From Amycolatopsis azurea DSM 43854 (GTDB lineage: Bacteria; Actinomycetota; Actinomycetes; Mycobacteriales; Pseudonocardiaceae), in NCBI RefSeq assembly GCF_001995215.1, contig NZ_MUXN01000014.1, positions 56,926 through 120,925 on the forward strand: 64,000 nucleotides of DNA, in the 5' to 3' direction. Made by a program: the position numbers and the translations under genes. Below the pieces are notes generated by a model. It saw nothing but the letters and a program-made list of their open reading frames with translations. It did not search any database and was not told the DNA's origin. This document shows, piece after piece, positions 43,363 to 56,610 of this stretch (its first letter is position 1; the number at the start of each line of letters is the position of its first letter).

Positions 43363-45129
43363 TTAGTCGGCGGGTTGGCGACGGCGGCGGGTGCCGAAGA
43401 GCAGGACCGCGCCGAGGCCCAGCGCGGCGAGGGCGAGGGCGCCGAGACCGAGTACGTCGGCGCCGGTGCTGGCCAGACCAGAGCCACCCTGGCCGCCGCC
43501 GGACTCCTGCTGTCCGGGTGCCGGCGTGGTGGTTCCGGACGCGTCACAGCCGGGACGCCGGGTCGGCATGGTGAGCGGCGGTTCCTGGCCCTCTTCGGCA
43601 ACGAACCGTAGTTCATGAAGATTGTCCGCCGGGCCGATGGCGTAGACCATGATCGGGTTCTCGTCCTTCATCCGCCATCCTTGCGGCGGTGCGAAGAACA
43701 GGCGGTACTTCGGCCCCGTCACGATGTTGTCGATCTTGAAGCGTCCCTCGGCGCCGGTCGTCGTTTCGACGACGGTCGGACAGTCACCGTCGGAGGTGAG
43801 CACGAGCTTGACTCCGGCGAGCCCCACGTCCGGCACGCCCGGATCAGCGCTCCGGATCACCCGTCCGGCGAGAGTGGCCATCCCACCCGGCACCTCGGCC
43901 ATGTCCATCGCGACCGGGCTGTCTTCGAAACCGACGTCGTTATAGCCGAAGTCACAGACGACGGAGACGCGGCCATAGTTCAGTGTGGCGTCCGGGATTG
44001 TCTTGGTCACGTCGAAAAAGCGAGTCTGGCCGGGAAGGATCGTCGCCCCGTTCCCGAGTCTGGAGAGTTCGCCCCAACCGGGACCGCCGCTCGTCAGCTC
44101 GAAGTCGTTTCCGATGCGGTTGCACCCGGCCACGATGCCGACGAGCGGAAGCGTGCCCGTGTTCGACAGCTTCACGGTGAGATGGGCGAGCTCGCCGGGC
44201 TTGTAGACATCCTTGGTGAAGGAAATCGAGGCCTTGAGTTCGCCGTTCAACGGCCGCACACCGCGGATGGACAGGTCCTCGGTGTTCTCGCTGACCTGGA
44301 TGATCCGTAACGGGAACAACCAACCCTTGATCGCGTCGCTGCTGAGGAAGTACTCGGCAGGCGGGACGTCGCCGAAATCGATCTCCCCGCCGGGACCGCT
44401 CGTGGCCTGGTACCCCTTGTAGCTGACGGTATGCCGCAAGGTGAGCGGGATACCGGCGAGCTGCTCGCCGTCGTCGAGCTTGCCATCGCTGTTCTTGTCG
44501 CCGAACACGACACCAGTCGCCCGCCCGACGTTCTTGGTGACGGCGACCTCGGCATCGAAGAACCCGACGCCGAACCCGCTCGTGTCGTAAAGGACGCCGC
44601 GAACGACGGCCTTACCCAGGTCGAGATCACGGACCTGCCCGGTGACAGCCAAGTCGATGCTCTTTCCCGGCGCGAGGTCCAGTCCCGGCGCACGCTTCAG
44701 GTCTCCCCAGCCCGGTTCATAGGGGATCGACAGTGCTCCCGGCTCGGTGAGGAACTGGGAGATGATGAGACCAGCCGCGGGGATCTTGCCGACATTTGTC
44801 AGCTTGAAGGTGAACCGAACGTCTTCGTCGGTCCTGTAGGTCGATTTTTCGAAGACGACGGACGCCTCGACCTTCGGCCGCTCGGCCCGCGGCTTCGGCG
44901 CGTCGGGCGGAGGGCTCTCGACGGGCGGCGCGCTGGGCGTCGGCGCCGGAGAGCTGAGCGTCGGCGCCGGAGAGCTGCTCGTCGTTTCCGAAGTCGCCGG
45001 TGCTGTGGACGTGGGCGCCGGCGGCTCCGCCGTGGCAGGCGTGACGAATACGCCGGTCAGTGCCGCCAAAGCGGCCAAGTAGACGACCCCAGCACGCGCG
45101 ATCGATCTCGCGCCAGGTCTCTTGCTCAC
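43363..45129 (-). CDS. Sortase-anchored (LAxTG) surface protein with duplicated domains
   Basis: 588 residues from GTG 45129, after GGGGAG. Signal peptide 1-35, a Pro/Ser/Thr-rich linker, then an A-B-A-B layout: two related ~110-residue beta domains (each with PGWGDL or PGWGEL and a paired KLTNVG/KLSNTG strand), each followed by a SdrD/Cna-B-like domain (VFGDKNSDGKLDDGEQLAGI and LAGRVIRS.., with LAGVKLVLT). The C-terminus is LASTG, a hydrophobic helix and RRRRQ, the class E sortase signal. It is probably covalently anchored to peptidoglycan. The second A domain has an extra cysteine pair. Confidence 0.85.
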   Translation of the reverse strand: MSKRPGARSIARAGVVYLAALAALTGVFVTPATAEPPAPTSTAPATSETTSSSPAPTLSSPAPTPSAPPVESPPPDAPKPRAERPKVEASVVFEKSTYRTDEDVRFTFKLTNVGKIPAAGLIISQFLTEPGALSIPYEPGWGDLKRAPGLDLAPGKSIDLAVTGQVRDLDLGKAVVRGVLYDTSGFGVGFFDAEVAVTKNVGRATGVVFGDKNSDGKLDDGEQLAGIPLTLRHTVSYKGYQATSGPGGEIDFGDVPPAEYFLSSDAIKGWLFPLRIIQVSENTEDLSIRGVRPLNGELKASISFTKDVYKPGELAHLTVKLSNTGTLPLVGIVAGCNRIGNDFELTSGGPGWGELSRLGNGATILPGQTRFFDVTKTIPDATLNYGRVSVVCDFGYNDVGFEDSPVAMDMAEVPGGMATLAGRVIRSADPGVPDVGLAGVKLVLTSDGDCPTVVETTTGAEGRFKIDNIVTGPKYRLFFAPPQGWRMKDENPIMVYAIGPADNLHELRFVAEEGQEPPLTMPTRRPGCDASGTTTPAPGQQESGGGQGGSGLASTGADVLGLGALALAALGLGAVLLFGTRRRRQPAD

Positions 45130-45269
45130 GCAGAGTCTCCCCAGATAACCCAATGGAATGCGCACAGCCCCCGAACCGCGTGGAACCCGTTCAATTTAGC
45201 GAGCGCCGAGGAGGATGCGTACGTGTTTCGGGTGAAGGGGGTTCGAATTGGAACATTCCCGGAAACGGG

Positions 45270-45300
45270 AAAGGCCCCCGCCTGATCGGCGGGGGCCTTT
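45270..45300 (-). terminator. Terminator after rpoC
   Basis: 13-bp stem AAAGGCCCCCGCC / GGCGGGGGCCTTT with loop TGATC, 19 bases after the rpoC stop, followed on the minus strand by TTTCCCGTTT. Confidence 0.88.
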
Positions 45301-45319
45301 CTCGTCGTTATCGCTTCGG

Positions 45320-49231
<3,912 letters not shown>

Positions 49232-49346
49232 GTCTTTACATCCCCTTGGGGTTGATGCGACTAGAGGAGTTGGCGAGCGGAGGATGGACCACGGGAGGCG
49301 CTGTGTCTTGTGGGACACCCACACCCGGGCCCAGCCTCATCGCGGG

Positions 49347-52300
49347 TCAGTGCACGACGTCGTCCACCGAGGGCGACTCGTTGCGGGACAGGTTGATGCC
49401 GAGGTTGGCCGCGGCACGCTCGAGGTCCTCGTCGTCGGAGTCGCGCATCTCGATCGCGGCGCCGTCGCTGGACAGCACCTCGACGTTGAGGCAGAGCGAC
49501 TGGAGCTCCTTCAGGAGCACCTTGAACGACTCCGGGATGCCCGGCTCGGGGATGTTCTCCCCCTTGACGATGGCCTCGTACACCTTGACGCGGCCGACCA
49601 CGTCGTCCGACTTGATCGTCAGGAGCTCCTGCAGGGTGTATGCGGCGCCGTACGCCTGCATCGCCCAGCACTCCATCTCGCCGAACCGCTGGCCACCGAA
49701 CTGCGCCTTACCACCCAGCGGCTGCTGCGTGATCATCGAGTACGGGCCGGTGGACCGGGCGTGGATCTTGTCGTCGACCAGGTGGTGCAGCTTCAGGATG
49801 TACATGTAGCCGACCGAAACCGGGTACGGGTACGGCTCGCCGGAGCGGCCGTCGAGCAGCGTGGCCTTGCCGTTCTGCTTGACCATGCGCTCGCCGTCGC
49901 GGTTCGGCTTGGTCGCCGCGAGCAGCCCGGTGAGCTCCTCTTCCTTGGCGCCGTCGAACACCGGGGTGGCGGTGTTCGTGCCGGGGTCGACGTCGTAGAG
50001 CTCCTCGTTGAGGTTCTTCGCCCAGTCGGGCTCGCCCTCGATCTTCCAGCCCTGCGACGCCAGCCAGCCCAGGTGAAGCTCCAGGACCTGGCCGATGTTC
50101 ATACGACGCGGGACACCGTGGGTGTTCAGGATGATGTCGACGGGCGTGCCGTCCTCCATGAACGGCATGTCCTCGGCGGGGAGGATCTTGCCGATGACAC
50201 CCTTGTTCCCGTGGCGGCCGGCGAGCTTGTCGCCCGGCTGGATCTTCCGCTTCTGGGCCACGTAGACGCGGACCAGTTCGTTGACGCCCGGGGGCAGCTC
50301 GTCGTCGTCCTCGCGCGAGAACACGCGGATGCCGATGACCTTGCCGGTCTCGCCGTGCGGCACCTTCAGCGAGGTGTCGCGGACCTCACGGGCCTTCTCG
50401 CCGAAGATCGCGCGGAGCAGGCGCTCTTCCGGGGTCAGCTCGGTCTCGCCCTTGGGCGTGACCTTGCCGACCAGGATGTCGCCGTCGCGGACCTCGGCAC
50501 CGATGCGGATGATGCCGCGCTCGTCGAGGTCGGCGAGGACCTCCTCGGAGACGTTCGGGATGTCCCGGGTGATCTCCTCGGCGCCCAGCTTGGTGTCGCG
50601 GGCGTCGATCTCGTGCTCCTCGATGTGGATCGACGTGAGCACGTCGTCCTGCACCAGGCGCTCGGAGAGGATGATCGCGTCCTCGTAGTTGTGGCCCTCC
50701 CACGGCATGACCGCGACGAGCAGGTTCTTGCCGAGCGCCATCTCACCGTTCTCGGTGGACGGGCCGTCGGCGATGACCTGACCCTGCTCGACCCGGTCAC
50801 CCTCGTTGACGATCGGGCGGTGGTTGAAGCAGGTGCCGTGGTTCGAGCGACGGAACTTGTACAGTCCGTAGCTCTTCCGCGTGCCGTCGTCGTGCATGAT
50901 CGTGATCAGGTCGGCCGAGAGCTCCTCGACCACACCGGCCTGCTCGGCGACGAGCACGTCACCGGCGTCCACCGCGGCACGCAGCTCCACGCCGGTACCG
51001 ACCAGCGGGGCCGAGTTGCGCAGCAGCGGAACGGCCTGACGCTGCATGTTCGCGCCCATCAGCGCGCGGTTCGCGTCGTCGTGCTCGAGGAACGGGATCA
51101 TCGCCGTCGCGACCGAGACCATCTGCCGCGGCGAGACGTCCATGTAGTCCACGTCCAGCGGGTCGATCAGCTCGACCTCGCCGCCCTTCTTACGGACCAG
51201 GACGCGGTCTTCGACGAAGGTGCCGTCGTCCGAGATCGGCGCGTTCGCCTGCGCCTTCACGAAGCGGTCTTCCTCGTCCGCGGTGAGGTAGTCGACCTGG
51301 TCGGTGACGCGCCCCTCGACGACCTTGCGGTACGGGGTCTCGATGAAACCGAACGGGTTGACCCGCGCGTACGAGCAGAGCGAACCGATCAGGCCGATGT
51401 TCGGGCCTTCCGGCGTCTCGATCGGGCACATGCGGCCGTAGTGCGACGGGTGGACGTCCCGGACCTCCATGCCGGCGCGCTCACGCGACAGACCACCCGG
51501 GCCGAGGGCGGACAGACGACGCTTGTGCGTCAGCCCCGACAGCGGGTTGTTCTGGTCCATGAACTGCGACAGCTGCGAAGTACCGAAGAACTCCTTGATC
51601 GCCGCCACGACGGGACGGATGTTGATCAGGGTCTGCGGCGTGATCGCCTCGACGTCCTGGGTGGTCATCCGCTCGCGGACGACGCGCTCCATCCGGGACA
51701 GACCCACGCGGATCTGGTTCTGGATGAGCTCGCCGACGGTGCGGAGACGACGGTTGCCGAAGTGGTCGATGTCGTCGGTCTCGACCGGGATGGTCTGGTC
51801 GCCGACGGTCGCCTTGTCCTCGCCCGCGTGCAGGCGGACCAGGTACTCGATCGTCGAGACGATGTCCTCTTCGGTCAGCGTCCCGGTGTCGTACGGCGTG
51901 GTCAGGCCGAGCTTCTTGTTCAGCTTGTACCGGCCGACCTTCGCCAGGTCGTAGCGCTTCGGCTTGAAGAACAGGTTCTCCAGCAGCGTCTGCGCGCTCT
52001 CCTTGGTGGGCGGTTCGCCCGGGCGCAGCTTGCGGTAGATGTCGAGCAGCGCCTCGTCGGTGCCGGCGGTGTGGTCCTTCTCGAGGGTGGCGAGCAGCGT
52101 CTCGGAGAACGAGAAGCGCTCGCGGATCGCCTCGGTGGTCCAGCCGAGCGCCTTCAGCAGCACGGTGACCGGCTGGCGACGCTTGCGGTCGATGCGGACG
52201 CCGACGGTGTCGCGCTTGTCGACGTCGAACTCGAGCCAGGCACCCCGGCTCGGGATGACGCGGACGTTGAAGACGTCCTTGTCCGTGGTCTTGTCGACGC

Positions 52301-52847
52301 TGGTGTCGAAGTACACACCCGGCGAACGGACCAGCTGGGACACGACGACACGCTCGGTGCCGTTGATGACGAAGGTGCCCTTGTCGGTCATCACCGGGAA
52401 GTCGCCCATGAAGACCGTCTGGCTCTTGATCTCGCCGGTGTTGTTGTTCACGAACTCGGCGGTCACGAACAGCGGGGCCGCGTACGTCATGTCCTTGTCC
52501 TTGCACTCCTCGACGGAGGCCTTGACCTCGTCGAAGCGCGGGTCGGAGAAGGACAGCGACATGGATCCGGAGAAGTCTTCGATCGGCGAGATCTCGTTGA
52601 GGACCTCTTCCAGGCCGCCGACCGGGTTTTCTTCACCTTCTTCGACGCGGCGTTCGAACCACGCCTCGTCGCCGGTGAACCATTCAAAGGACCTGATCTG
52701 CACGTCGAGCAGGTTCGGGGTGCTGAGCGGCTCGCGAATCTTTGCGAAGGAGACCCGTTTGGGGGCTCCCGGGATTCCCGTGGACTCCGAGCGAGATACA
52801 GCCGAGGTGGTCGCAGCAGTGGCCTGGTTCGCGGGAGAGACTGCCAA
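49347..52847 (-). CDS. rpoB: RNA polymerase beta subunit
   Basis: 1166 residues from TTG 52847 ((M)AVSPANQATAATTS), with GGAAGGA 6 bases upstream; a TTG at 52868 lacks that spacing. PGAPKRVSFAKIREPL and DFSGSMSLSFSDPRFDEVKA are typical. The rifampicin region is wild type: SQFMDQNNPL, THKRRLSALGPGGL. RpoB is the rifamycin target. No second rpoB is in this window. A candidate -10 TAGGAT lies ~86 bases upstream. Confidence 0.98.
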   Translation of the reverse strand: MAVSPANQATAATTSAVSRSESTGIPGAPKRVSFAKIREPLSTPNLLDVQIRSFEWFTGDEAWFERRVEEGEENPVGGLEEVLNEISPIEDFSGSMSLSFSDPRFDEVKASVEECKDKDMTYAAPLFVTAEFVNNNTGEIKSQTVFMGDFPVMTDKGTFVINGTERVVVSQLVRSPGVYFDTSVDKTTDKDVFNVRVIPSRGAWLEFDVDKRDTVGVRIDRKRRQPVTVLLKALGWTTEAIRERFSFSETLLATLEKDHTAGTDEALLDIYRKLRPGEPPTKESAQTLLENLFFKPKRYDLAKVGRYKLNKKLGLTTPYDTGTLTEEDIVSTIEYLVRLHAGEDKATVGDQTIPVETDDIDHFGNRRLRTVGELIQNQIRVGLSRMERVVRERMTTQDVEAITPQTLINIRPVVAAIKEFFGTSQLSQFMDQNNPLSGLTHKRRLSALGPGGLSRERAGMEVRDVHPSHYGRMCPIETPEGPNIGLIGSLCSYARVNPFGFIETPYRKVVEGRVTDQVDYLTADEEDRFVKAQANAPISDDGTFVEDRVLVRKKGGEVELIDPLDVDYMDVSPRQMVSVATAMIPFLEHDDANRALMGANMQRQAVPLLRNSAPLVGTGVELRAAVDAGDVLVAEQAGVVEELSADLITIMHDDGTRKSYGLYKFRRSNHGTCFNHRPIVNEGDRVEQGQVIADGPSTENGEMALGKNLLVAVMPWEGHNYEDAIILSERLVQDDVLTSIHIEEHEIDARDTKLGAEEITRDIPNVSEEVLADLDERGIIRIGAEVRDGDILVGKVTPKGETELTPEERLLRAIFGEKAREVRDTSLKVPHGETGKVIGIRVFSREDDDELPPGVNELVRVYVAQKRKIQPGDKLAGRHGNKGVIGKILPAEDMPFMEDGTPVDIILNTHGVPRRMNIGQVLELHLGWLASQGWKIEGEPDWAKNLNEELYDVDPGTNTATPVFDGAKEEELTGLLAATKPNRDGERMVKQNGKATLLDGRSGEPYPYPVSVGYMYILKLHHLVDDKIHARSTGPYSMITQQPLGGKAQFGGQRFGEMECWAMQAYGAAYTLQELLTIKSDDVVGRVKVYEAIVKGENIPEPGIPESFKVLLKELQSLCLNVEVLSSDGAAIEMRDSDDEDLERAAANLGINLSRNESPSVDDVVH

Positions 52848-53282
52848 GATGCGTCCTTCCGGGGACAATGAGCGGTGAGCAGCCGCGTCAGCAACAGCTG
52901 AAGCGGACTGTCAAGGGTGCCGTGTGCCCACTATCCTAACTACCGGCTCCGGGCAGCCTGAAAGAGGGCAGCGCAAAGAAGCAGTCTAGCCCGAACGTCG
53001 CGGTCTGTCCAGGGGGCGCTCCCGATGGGGCCCAGCCTGCATCGCAACGTCTTCAGGTATGCCTCTCCTGGCCTCCCCGGCCCGTCCCTCCCGCAAGGGC
53101 ACCGCCGGTTCTCGCCGTTGCCAGTAAGCGTGACCCCACAGGGGCTCTGAGTCAAGATGCCGCGCGGTGGTCCCGCCGGTTGGCGCAGCGTCGAAGAAGC
53201 TCCGCACAGGGTGCTTCACAGGACGATCATCCTGGTTACCGCCCGGTACGCGCAGGTGGCGGCGCTGGCGCGCCGACCTGCG
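52848..53282. other. rpoBC upstream region
   Basis: Non-coding. Minus-strand TAGGAT at 52933-52938 is the best -10, with only a weak -35 (TCAGGC or TTTCAG). TTGACA at 52909-52914 has no -10 at the right distance. Farther out nothing is recognised until the repeat cluster starts at 53283. Confidence 0.5.
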
Positions 53283-53296
53283 TTTAGCCCCCTAAT
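53283..53296. repeat. TTAG/CTAA palindromic repeat, copy 25
   Basis: TTTAGCCCCCTAAT with CTGCG left and CGCGATCCGG right. Confidence 0.9.
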
Positions 53297-53430
53297 CGCG
53301 ATCCGGTCGCCGGGGTGTCCTGGAGAGTCACCGGGTCGGGGGCGAGGTGTTCCGGGGCGGTTCGGGGCCTGTGGCGGCTGTGAACGGTGGGTCGGCTGGG
53401 GCGGCGCACAGGGAGGCCCCTCAGATCGCG

Positions 53431-53444
53431 TTTAGGGGGCTAAA
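53431..53444. repeat. TTAG/CTAA palindromic repeat, copy 26
   Basis: TTTAGGGGGCTAAA with GATCGCG left and CGCGACG right. Confidence 0.9.
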
Positions 53445-53478
53445 CGCGACGCGGTCGGCCCCGGGTACCCGACTTGCG

Positions 53479-53492
53479 TTTAGCCCCCTAAT
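53479..53492. repeat. TTAG/CTAA palindromic repeat, copy 27
   Basis: TTTAGCCCCCTAAT with GACTTGCG left and CGCGATCCGG right. Confidence 0.9.
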
Positions 53493-53533
53493 CGCGATCC
53501 GGAGGCGGGCGGCCCAAGCCCTCCCGGATCGCG

Positions 53534-53547
53534 ATTAGCCCGCTAAA
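53534..53547. repeat. TTAG/CTAA palindromic repeat, copy 28
   Basis: ATTAGCCCGCTAAA with GATCGCG left and CGCAAGTG right, just before the 23-bp hairpin. Confidence 0.9.
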
Positions 53548-53568
53548 CGCAAGTGGGCCGGTAGGACG

Positions 53569-53619
53569 CCGTGAAGGCCTCCTTGAGGGACACTGGGTCC
53601 CTCAAGGAGGCCTTCACGG
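53569..53619. repeat. Perfect 23-bp inverted repeat (long hairpin)
   Basis: Arms 53569-53591 and 53597-53619 are exact reverse complements, loop ACTGG. Core CCTCCTTGAGGGAC / GTCCCTCAAGGAGG. The arm contains AAGGAGG, an anti-16S-like sequence, on both strands. Inside the repeat cluster and not next to a stop codon; no T-tract. Confidence 0.9.
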
Positions 53620-53660
53620 AACGAGCGTGGACCCGCAGGTGGGCGCGGCGCCGGATCGCG

Positions 53661-53674
53661 ATTAGGGGGCTAAA
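53661..53674. repeat. TTAG/CTAA palindromic repeat, copy 29
   Basis: ATTAGGGGGCTAAA with GATCGCG left and CGCAGGTCGG right, 14 bases from the stop of the Mce-associated gene. Confidence 0.9.
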
Positions 53675-53687
53675 CGCAGGTCGGGCG

Positions 53688-54764
53688 CTACTTGGAGGGG
53701 GCGGGCGAAGGGGGCGGGGAGGCGGGGGCCGAGGAGGCCGTGGGGTTCGGCGGAGCGGCGTAGGTGTTCATCGCCGTGATCTTCCACTTGTCGCCCTGCA
53801 GCTCCGCGTTCAAGTGCAGCTGCGCGCTCCCGGCGGTGGTCTTGTTCGTGTCGGCCCGCGTCGAGCTCTGGTCGACGAACACCATCACGTCGGCCCGGTC
53901 ACCCTCCAGCCGGATGACGGCGCTGCGGGTGACCTTGCAGGTCACGACCATCTTCTGCTGCGGAGCCAGCCGCTTGACCTCGCCCATCAGCAGGTTGTAC
54001 TTCGCCCGCACCTCGTCGTTGACCAGCAGGTCGCCGGCCGCGGTCTCGGTCTTCGAGATGTTCTTGTAGTCGTACGAGAACAGCGCCTCGGTCGCCTTCG
54101 CGACCTGGTCCTTGACCTGCGCGGTCTTCGCGACGTCCAGCAGCGCCGTGTTGTCCGTCGAGCTGGACACGTCGTCGGCCTGGATCTTGAAGAGCACCGC
54201 GGTCGCGGCCAGCAGCAGCCCGACGACGACCAGCGCGCCCGCCAGGATCAGCTTCCCGGAGCCCGGCTTCTTCGGCTTCTCTCCAGAGTCTTCGGAAGAC
54301 TCGGCGACCTCGGCCTCGGCCTCTTCGATGTCGTCCGGCTTCTCCTCGGCGACCGCGCGCGTCTTCGCACGCGGACTCGGCTTCGCGACGACCTCGTCTT
54401 CGGAGGCTTCAGGGGTCTCCTCGACCTCCGAAGGCGCTTCGGGGGTCTCGACGGCCTCAGCAGTGTCCTCAACGGACTCAACGGACTCAGCAGCCTCGGC
54501 AGGCGCGGAGACCTCGGGTTCGACGGCCTCAGGCTCGACCATGGGAGCGGGACGCGGAGCAGGCCGCGGACGGCGCACCGGCGCCACCGGCGTCTCGTCG
54601 ACCTCGACCTCCGCCGCGGAAGCCTCCGGCGCGGAGACCTCCGGCGCGGCGGAAACCTCCGAGGCGGGGGCCTCGGGAGCGGAAGCGGGCCGTCGCAGAC
54701 CGGCCACCCGGGGGCGGCGCACCGGCGGAGTGCTGCGAGGGGGCTGGCGACGGGAGGGGGGCAC
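53688..54764 (-). CDS. Mce-associated membrane protein with long acidic N-terminus
   Basis: 358 residues from a GTG after CGGAG. About 170 residues of Pro/Arg then Glu/Ala/Ser-rich disordered sequence, one membrane helix (about 172-192), then a ~130-residue external domain (ALFSYDYKNISKTETAAGDL, VTRSAVIRLEGDRADVMVFV) and a Pro/Ser tail. The external domain is the Mas (Mce-associated) type, thought to stabilise or regulate the Mce complex. Last gene of the operon, 28 bases after the other Mas gene. The N-terminal extension is unusually long and may be cytosolic. Confidence 0.82.
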   Translation of the reverse strand: MPPSRRQPPRSTPPVRRPRVAGLRRPASAPEAPASEVSAAPEVSAPEASAAEVEVDETPVAPVRRPRPAPRPAPMVEPEAVEPEVSAPAEAAESVESVEDTAEAVETPEAPSEVEETPEASEDEVVAKPSPRAKTRAVAEEKPDDIEEAEAEVAESSEDSGEKPKKPGSGKLILAGALVVVGLLLAATAVLFKIQADDVSSSTDNTALLDVAKTAQVKDQVAKATEALFSYDYKNISKTETAAGDLLVNDEVRAKYNLLMGEVKRLAPQQKMVVTCKVTRSAVIRLEGDRADVMVFVDQSSTRADTNKTTAGSAQLHLNAELQGDKWKITAMNTYAAPPNPTASSAPASPPPSPAPSK

Positions 54765-54791
54765 TACGAGGCTCCGTTCTAGGTGACGCTC

Positions 54792-55313
54792 TTACTGACC
54801 GGCCGCGACGAGGGGCACGTTGTCGATCCCGGACAGCTTCCACTCATCGCCGACCCGGGTCATCGAGACCTCCAGGCGCAACGCCTTCGAGCTCGCCTTG
54901 TCGCCCTGGGTGACCTGGGTGGTGATGGCGGCGAGGAAGCTCGCCTTGCCCTCGTGGTCGTCGAGTTCCTCGACCGCGATGTCCTGGATCGTGGTCGCGA
55001 CCTTGGTCTTCGCGTCGCTGAGCGCCTTGCGGTACGTCGGCTCCAGCTGGGACAGCTGCTGGCTCATCTTGTCGTCGGAGACGGCCTTCTGCCGGTTGAA
55101 GAACTCGTCGAGTTTCTCGAAGTCGACCTCGGTGTACGCCTTGATCGCGGTGCCGCCCGCCTTGACCACTTCGTCCCGCGAGCGCGCCAGGTCGGCGTTG
55201 TCGTCCGACGCGGCCACCGCCCACTGGACGCCGAAGATGGCCGCGGCGACGAAGGCGGCCAGGGCGAACGCGGCCGCCCCGAGGACCAGGGTCCGCGAGC
55301 GAGAAGAACTCAT
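54792..55313 (-). CDS. Mce-associated membrane protein (Mas)
   Basis: 173 residues: one N-terminal helix (about 9-30), then a helical stretch (KAYTEVDFEKLDEFFNRQKA) and a beta domain ending MTRVGDEWKLSGIDNVPL. This is the NTF2-like Mas architecture. Thirty-two bases after mceF on the same strand. It likely sits in the periplasmic leaflet beside the Mce ring. Confidence 0.85.
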   Translation of the reverse strand: MSSSRSRTLVLGAAAFALAAFVAAAIFGVQWAVAASDDNADLARSRDEVVKAGGTAIKAYTEVDFEKLDEFFNRQKAVSDDKMSQQLSQLEPTYRKALSDAKTKVATTIQDIAVEELDDHEGKASFLAAITTQVTQGDKASSKALRLEVSMTRVGDEWKLSGIDNVPLVAAGQ

Positions 55314-55344
55314 GACACTCCAGGGTAGGTATACGGTCTCGGGC

Positions 55345-56610
55345 TCAGCCGGGCAGGCCCAGCAGCGCGCCCAGGCTGGCCAGGCTGACCCCCGGGCTCT
55401 GCAGGACGCTCGGCATGCCCTGCGCCGCGCGCAGGTTGGCCAGCTCCTCGGCGGAACGGCCGGCGTTCGCCGCGACGTCGCCTTCGGTCGGGATCTGCGG
55501 GACCCCGTTGTACGGCACGTTCTGCGAACCGCGCACGTTGATCGGACTGCCCTTCGGCTCGGCGCAGTACGCGTCGTCCTTCGGCGCGCGAGGCGCCGTG
55601 TCGGTGCCTTCGCGGTACTTGTCGAGTCCGATGTAGCCCTTGGTGCACGACGGCGGGTTGAACAGGTTGAGCGCGAGGCCCAGGTGCGCGGTGCCGTCGT
55701 TGGCGACGCTGTTCGCGCCCGCCGCCAGCATCGGGTAGGTCACCAGGCCCTGTTCGAGGCCGTCGAGCCGGGTCACCAGCAGGTTCGACGTCGTGAGCAG
55801 GTTCGCCGTCAGCGCGCCCAGCCCCGGTCCGGATTCGGCGAGCACCGAGCTGATCTGGTTCGCCACCTGCGGGGTGATCCCGATCAGCTTCCGGATGTCG
55901 GCGTCGGAGTTCTTCAGCGTGCCGGACAGCTTGTCGAGATCCGCGCTGAACGACTTCATCGAGCTCGCCATGTCGTTCTGCGTGTCGAGCACCTGTCCGC
56001 CCTTTTCCAGCAGCTGGACGGTCTGCGGCAGGTACTCCTGCGCGGTCGCGGTGAAGCTCCGCGCGGTGTCGAGCAGCCGCTGCAGGTCCGGGCCGGTGCC
56101 GTTGAAGGCGTTGTACGACTCGTCGACGACCTTGCGCAGCGAGTCCGTCGGCACCGACGCCGCGAGGCTGTCGAGGTCGCCGATGAGCTGCTCGGTGGGC
56201 ACCGGTGTCTTGACCTTGTCGGCCGGGATGACCGAGCTCGCGTTCAGGAACGGCCCGTTCTCGTGCTTGGGCCGCAGGTCGACGAACTGCTCGCCGACCG
56301 CCGACCGGTTCGCGATCACGGCGTCCAGATCGGCGGGCACCTGCGGGGCGTCCGGCGCGATGTTGAGGTCGGCTTCCAGCCCGGTCTTGGTCAGGCGCAG
56401 CTCGCCGACCCGGCCGATGTTGAAGCCGCGGTAGGTGACCTCGGCGTTCTGGAAGATGCCGCCGGACTGCTTGAGCTGGAGCTTCACCGTGTAGCCCTCG
56501 TCGCCGAAGACCTGGCCGAGCCCGGCGAACCGGATCAGCGCGTACACGATGAAGACCACGGAGATGATCGCGAACGCGACCAGCTGGATCTTCGTCCTAC
56601 GGACCAGCAT
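55345..56610 (-). CDS. mceF: MceF, Mce lipid-transport protein
   Basis: 421 residues. N-terminal helix (about 10-30), MCE domain about 38-115 (YTVKLQLKQSGGIFQNAEVT, YRGFNIGRVGELRL), a long helical coiled region and a Pro-rich tail with two Cys (PPSCTKGYIG, DAYCAEP). Last of six Mce subunits; its ATG shares a base with the mceE stop. Confidence 0.93.
   Translation of the reverse strand: MLVRRTKIQLVAFAIISVVFIVYALIRFAGLGQVFGDEGYTVKLQLKQSGGIFQNAEVTYRGFNIGRVGELRLTKTGLEADLNIAPDAPQVPADLDAVIANRSAVGEQFVDLRPKHENGPFLNASSVIPADKVKTPVPTEQLIGDLDSLAASVPTDSLRKVVDESYNAFNGTGPDLQRLLDTARSFTATAQEYLPQTVQLLEKGGQVLDTQNDMASSMKSFSADLDKLSGTLKNSDADIRKLIGITPQVANQISSVLAESGPGLGALTANLLTTSNLLVTRLDGLEQGLVTYPMLAAGANSVANDGTAHLGLALNLFNPPSCTKGYIGLDKYREGTDTAPRAPKDDAYCAEPKGSPINVRGSQNVPYNGVPQIPTEGDVAANAGRSAEELANLRAAQGMPSVLQSPGVSLASLGALLGLPG

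Noticed and set aside
52909..52914. TTGACA as the rpoB -35
   Set aside because: No acceptable -10 lies 16-19 bases downstream; TAGGAT at 52933 is upstream of it.
53157..53538. Small plus-strand ORFs containing FSPLIAIR peptides in the rpoB-mce gap
   Set aside because: They are the open third frame of the repeats joined by GC-rich spacers, without ribosome sites or coding character.
53283..53674. CRISPR array
   Set aside because: Repeats are clustered but spacers vary widely, orientation flips, centres differ, and no cas gene is present.
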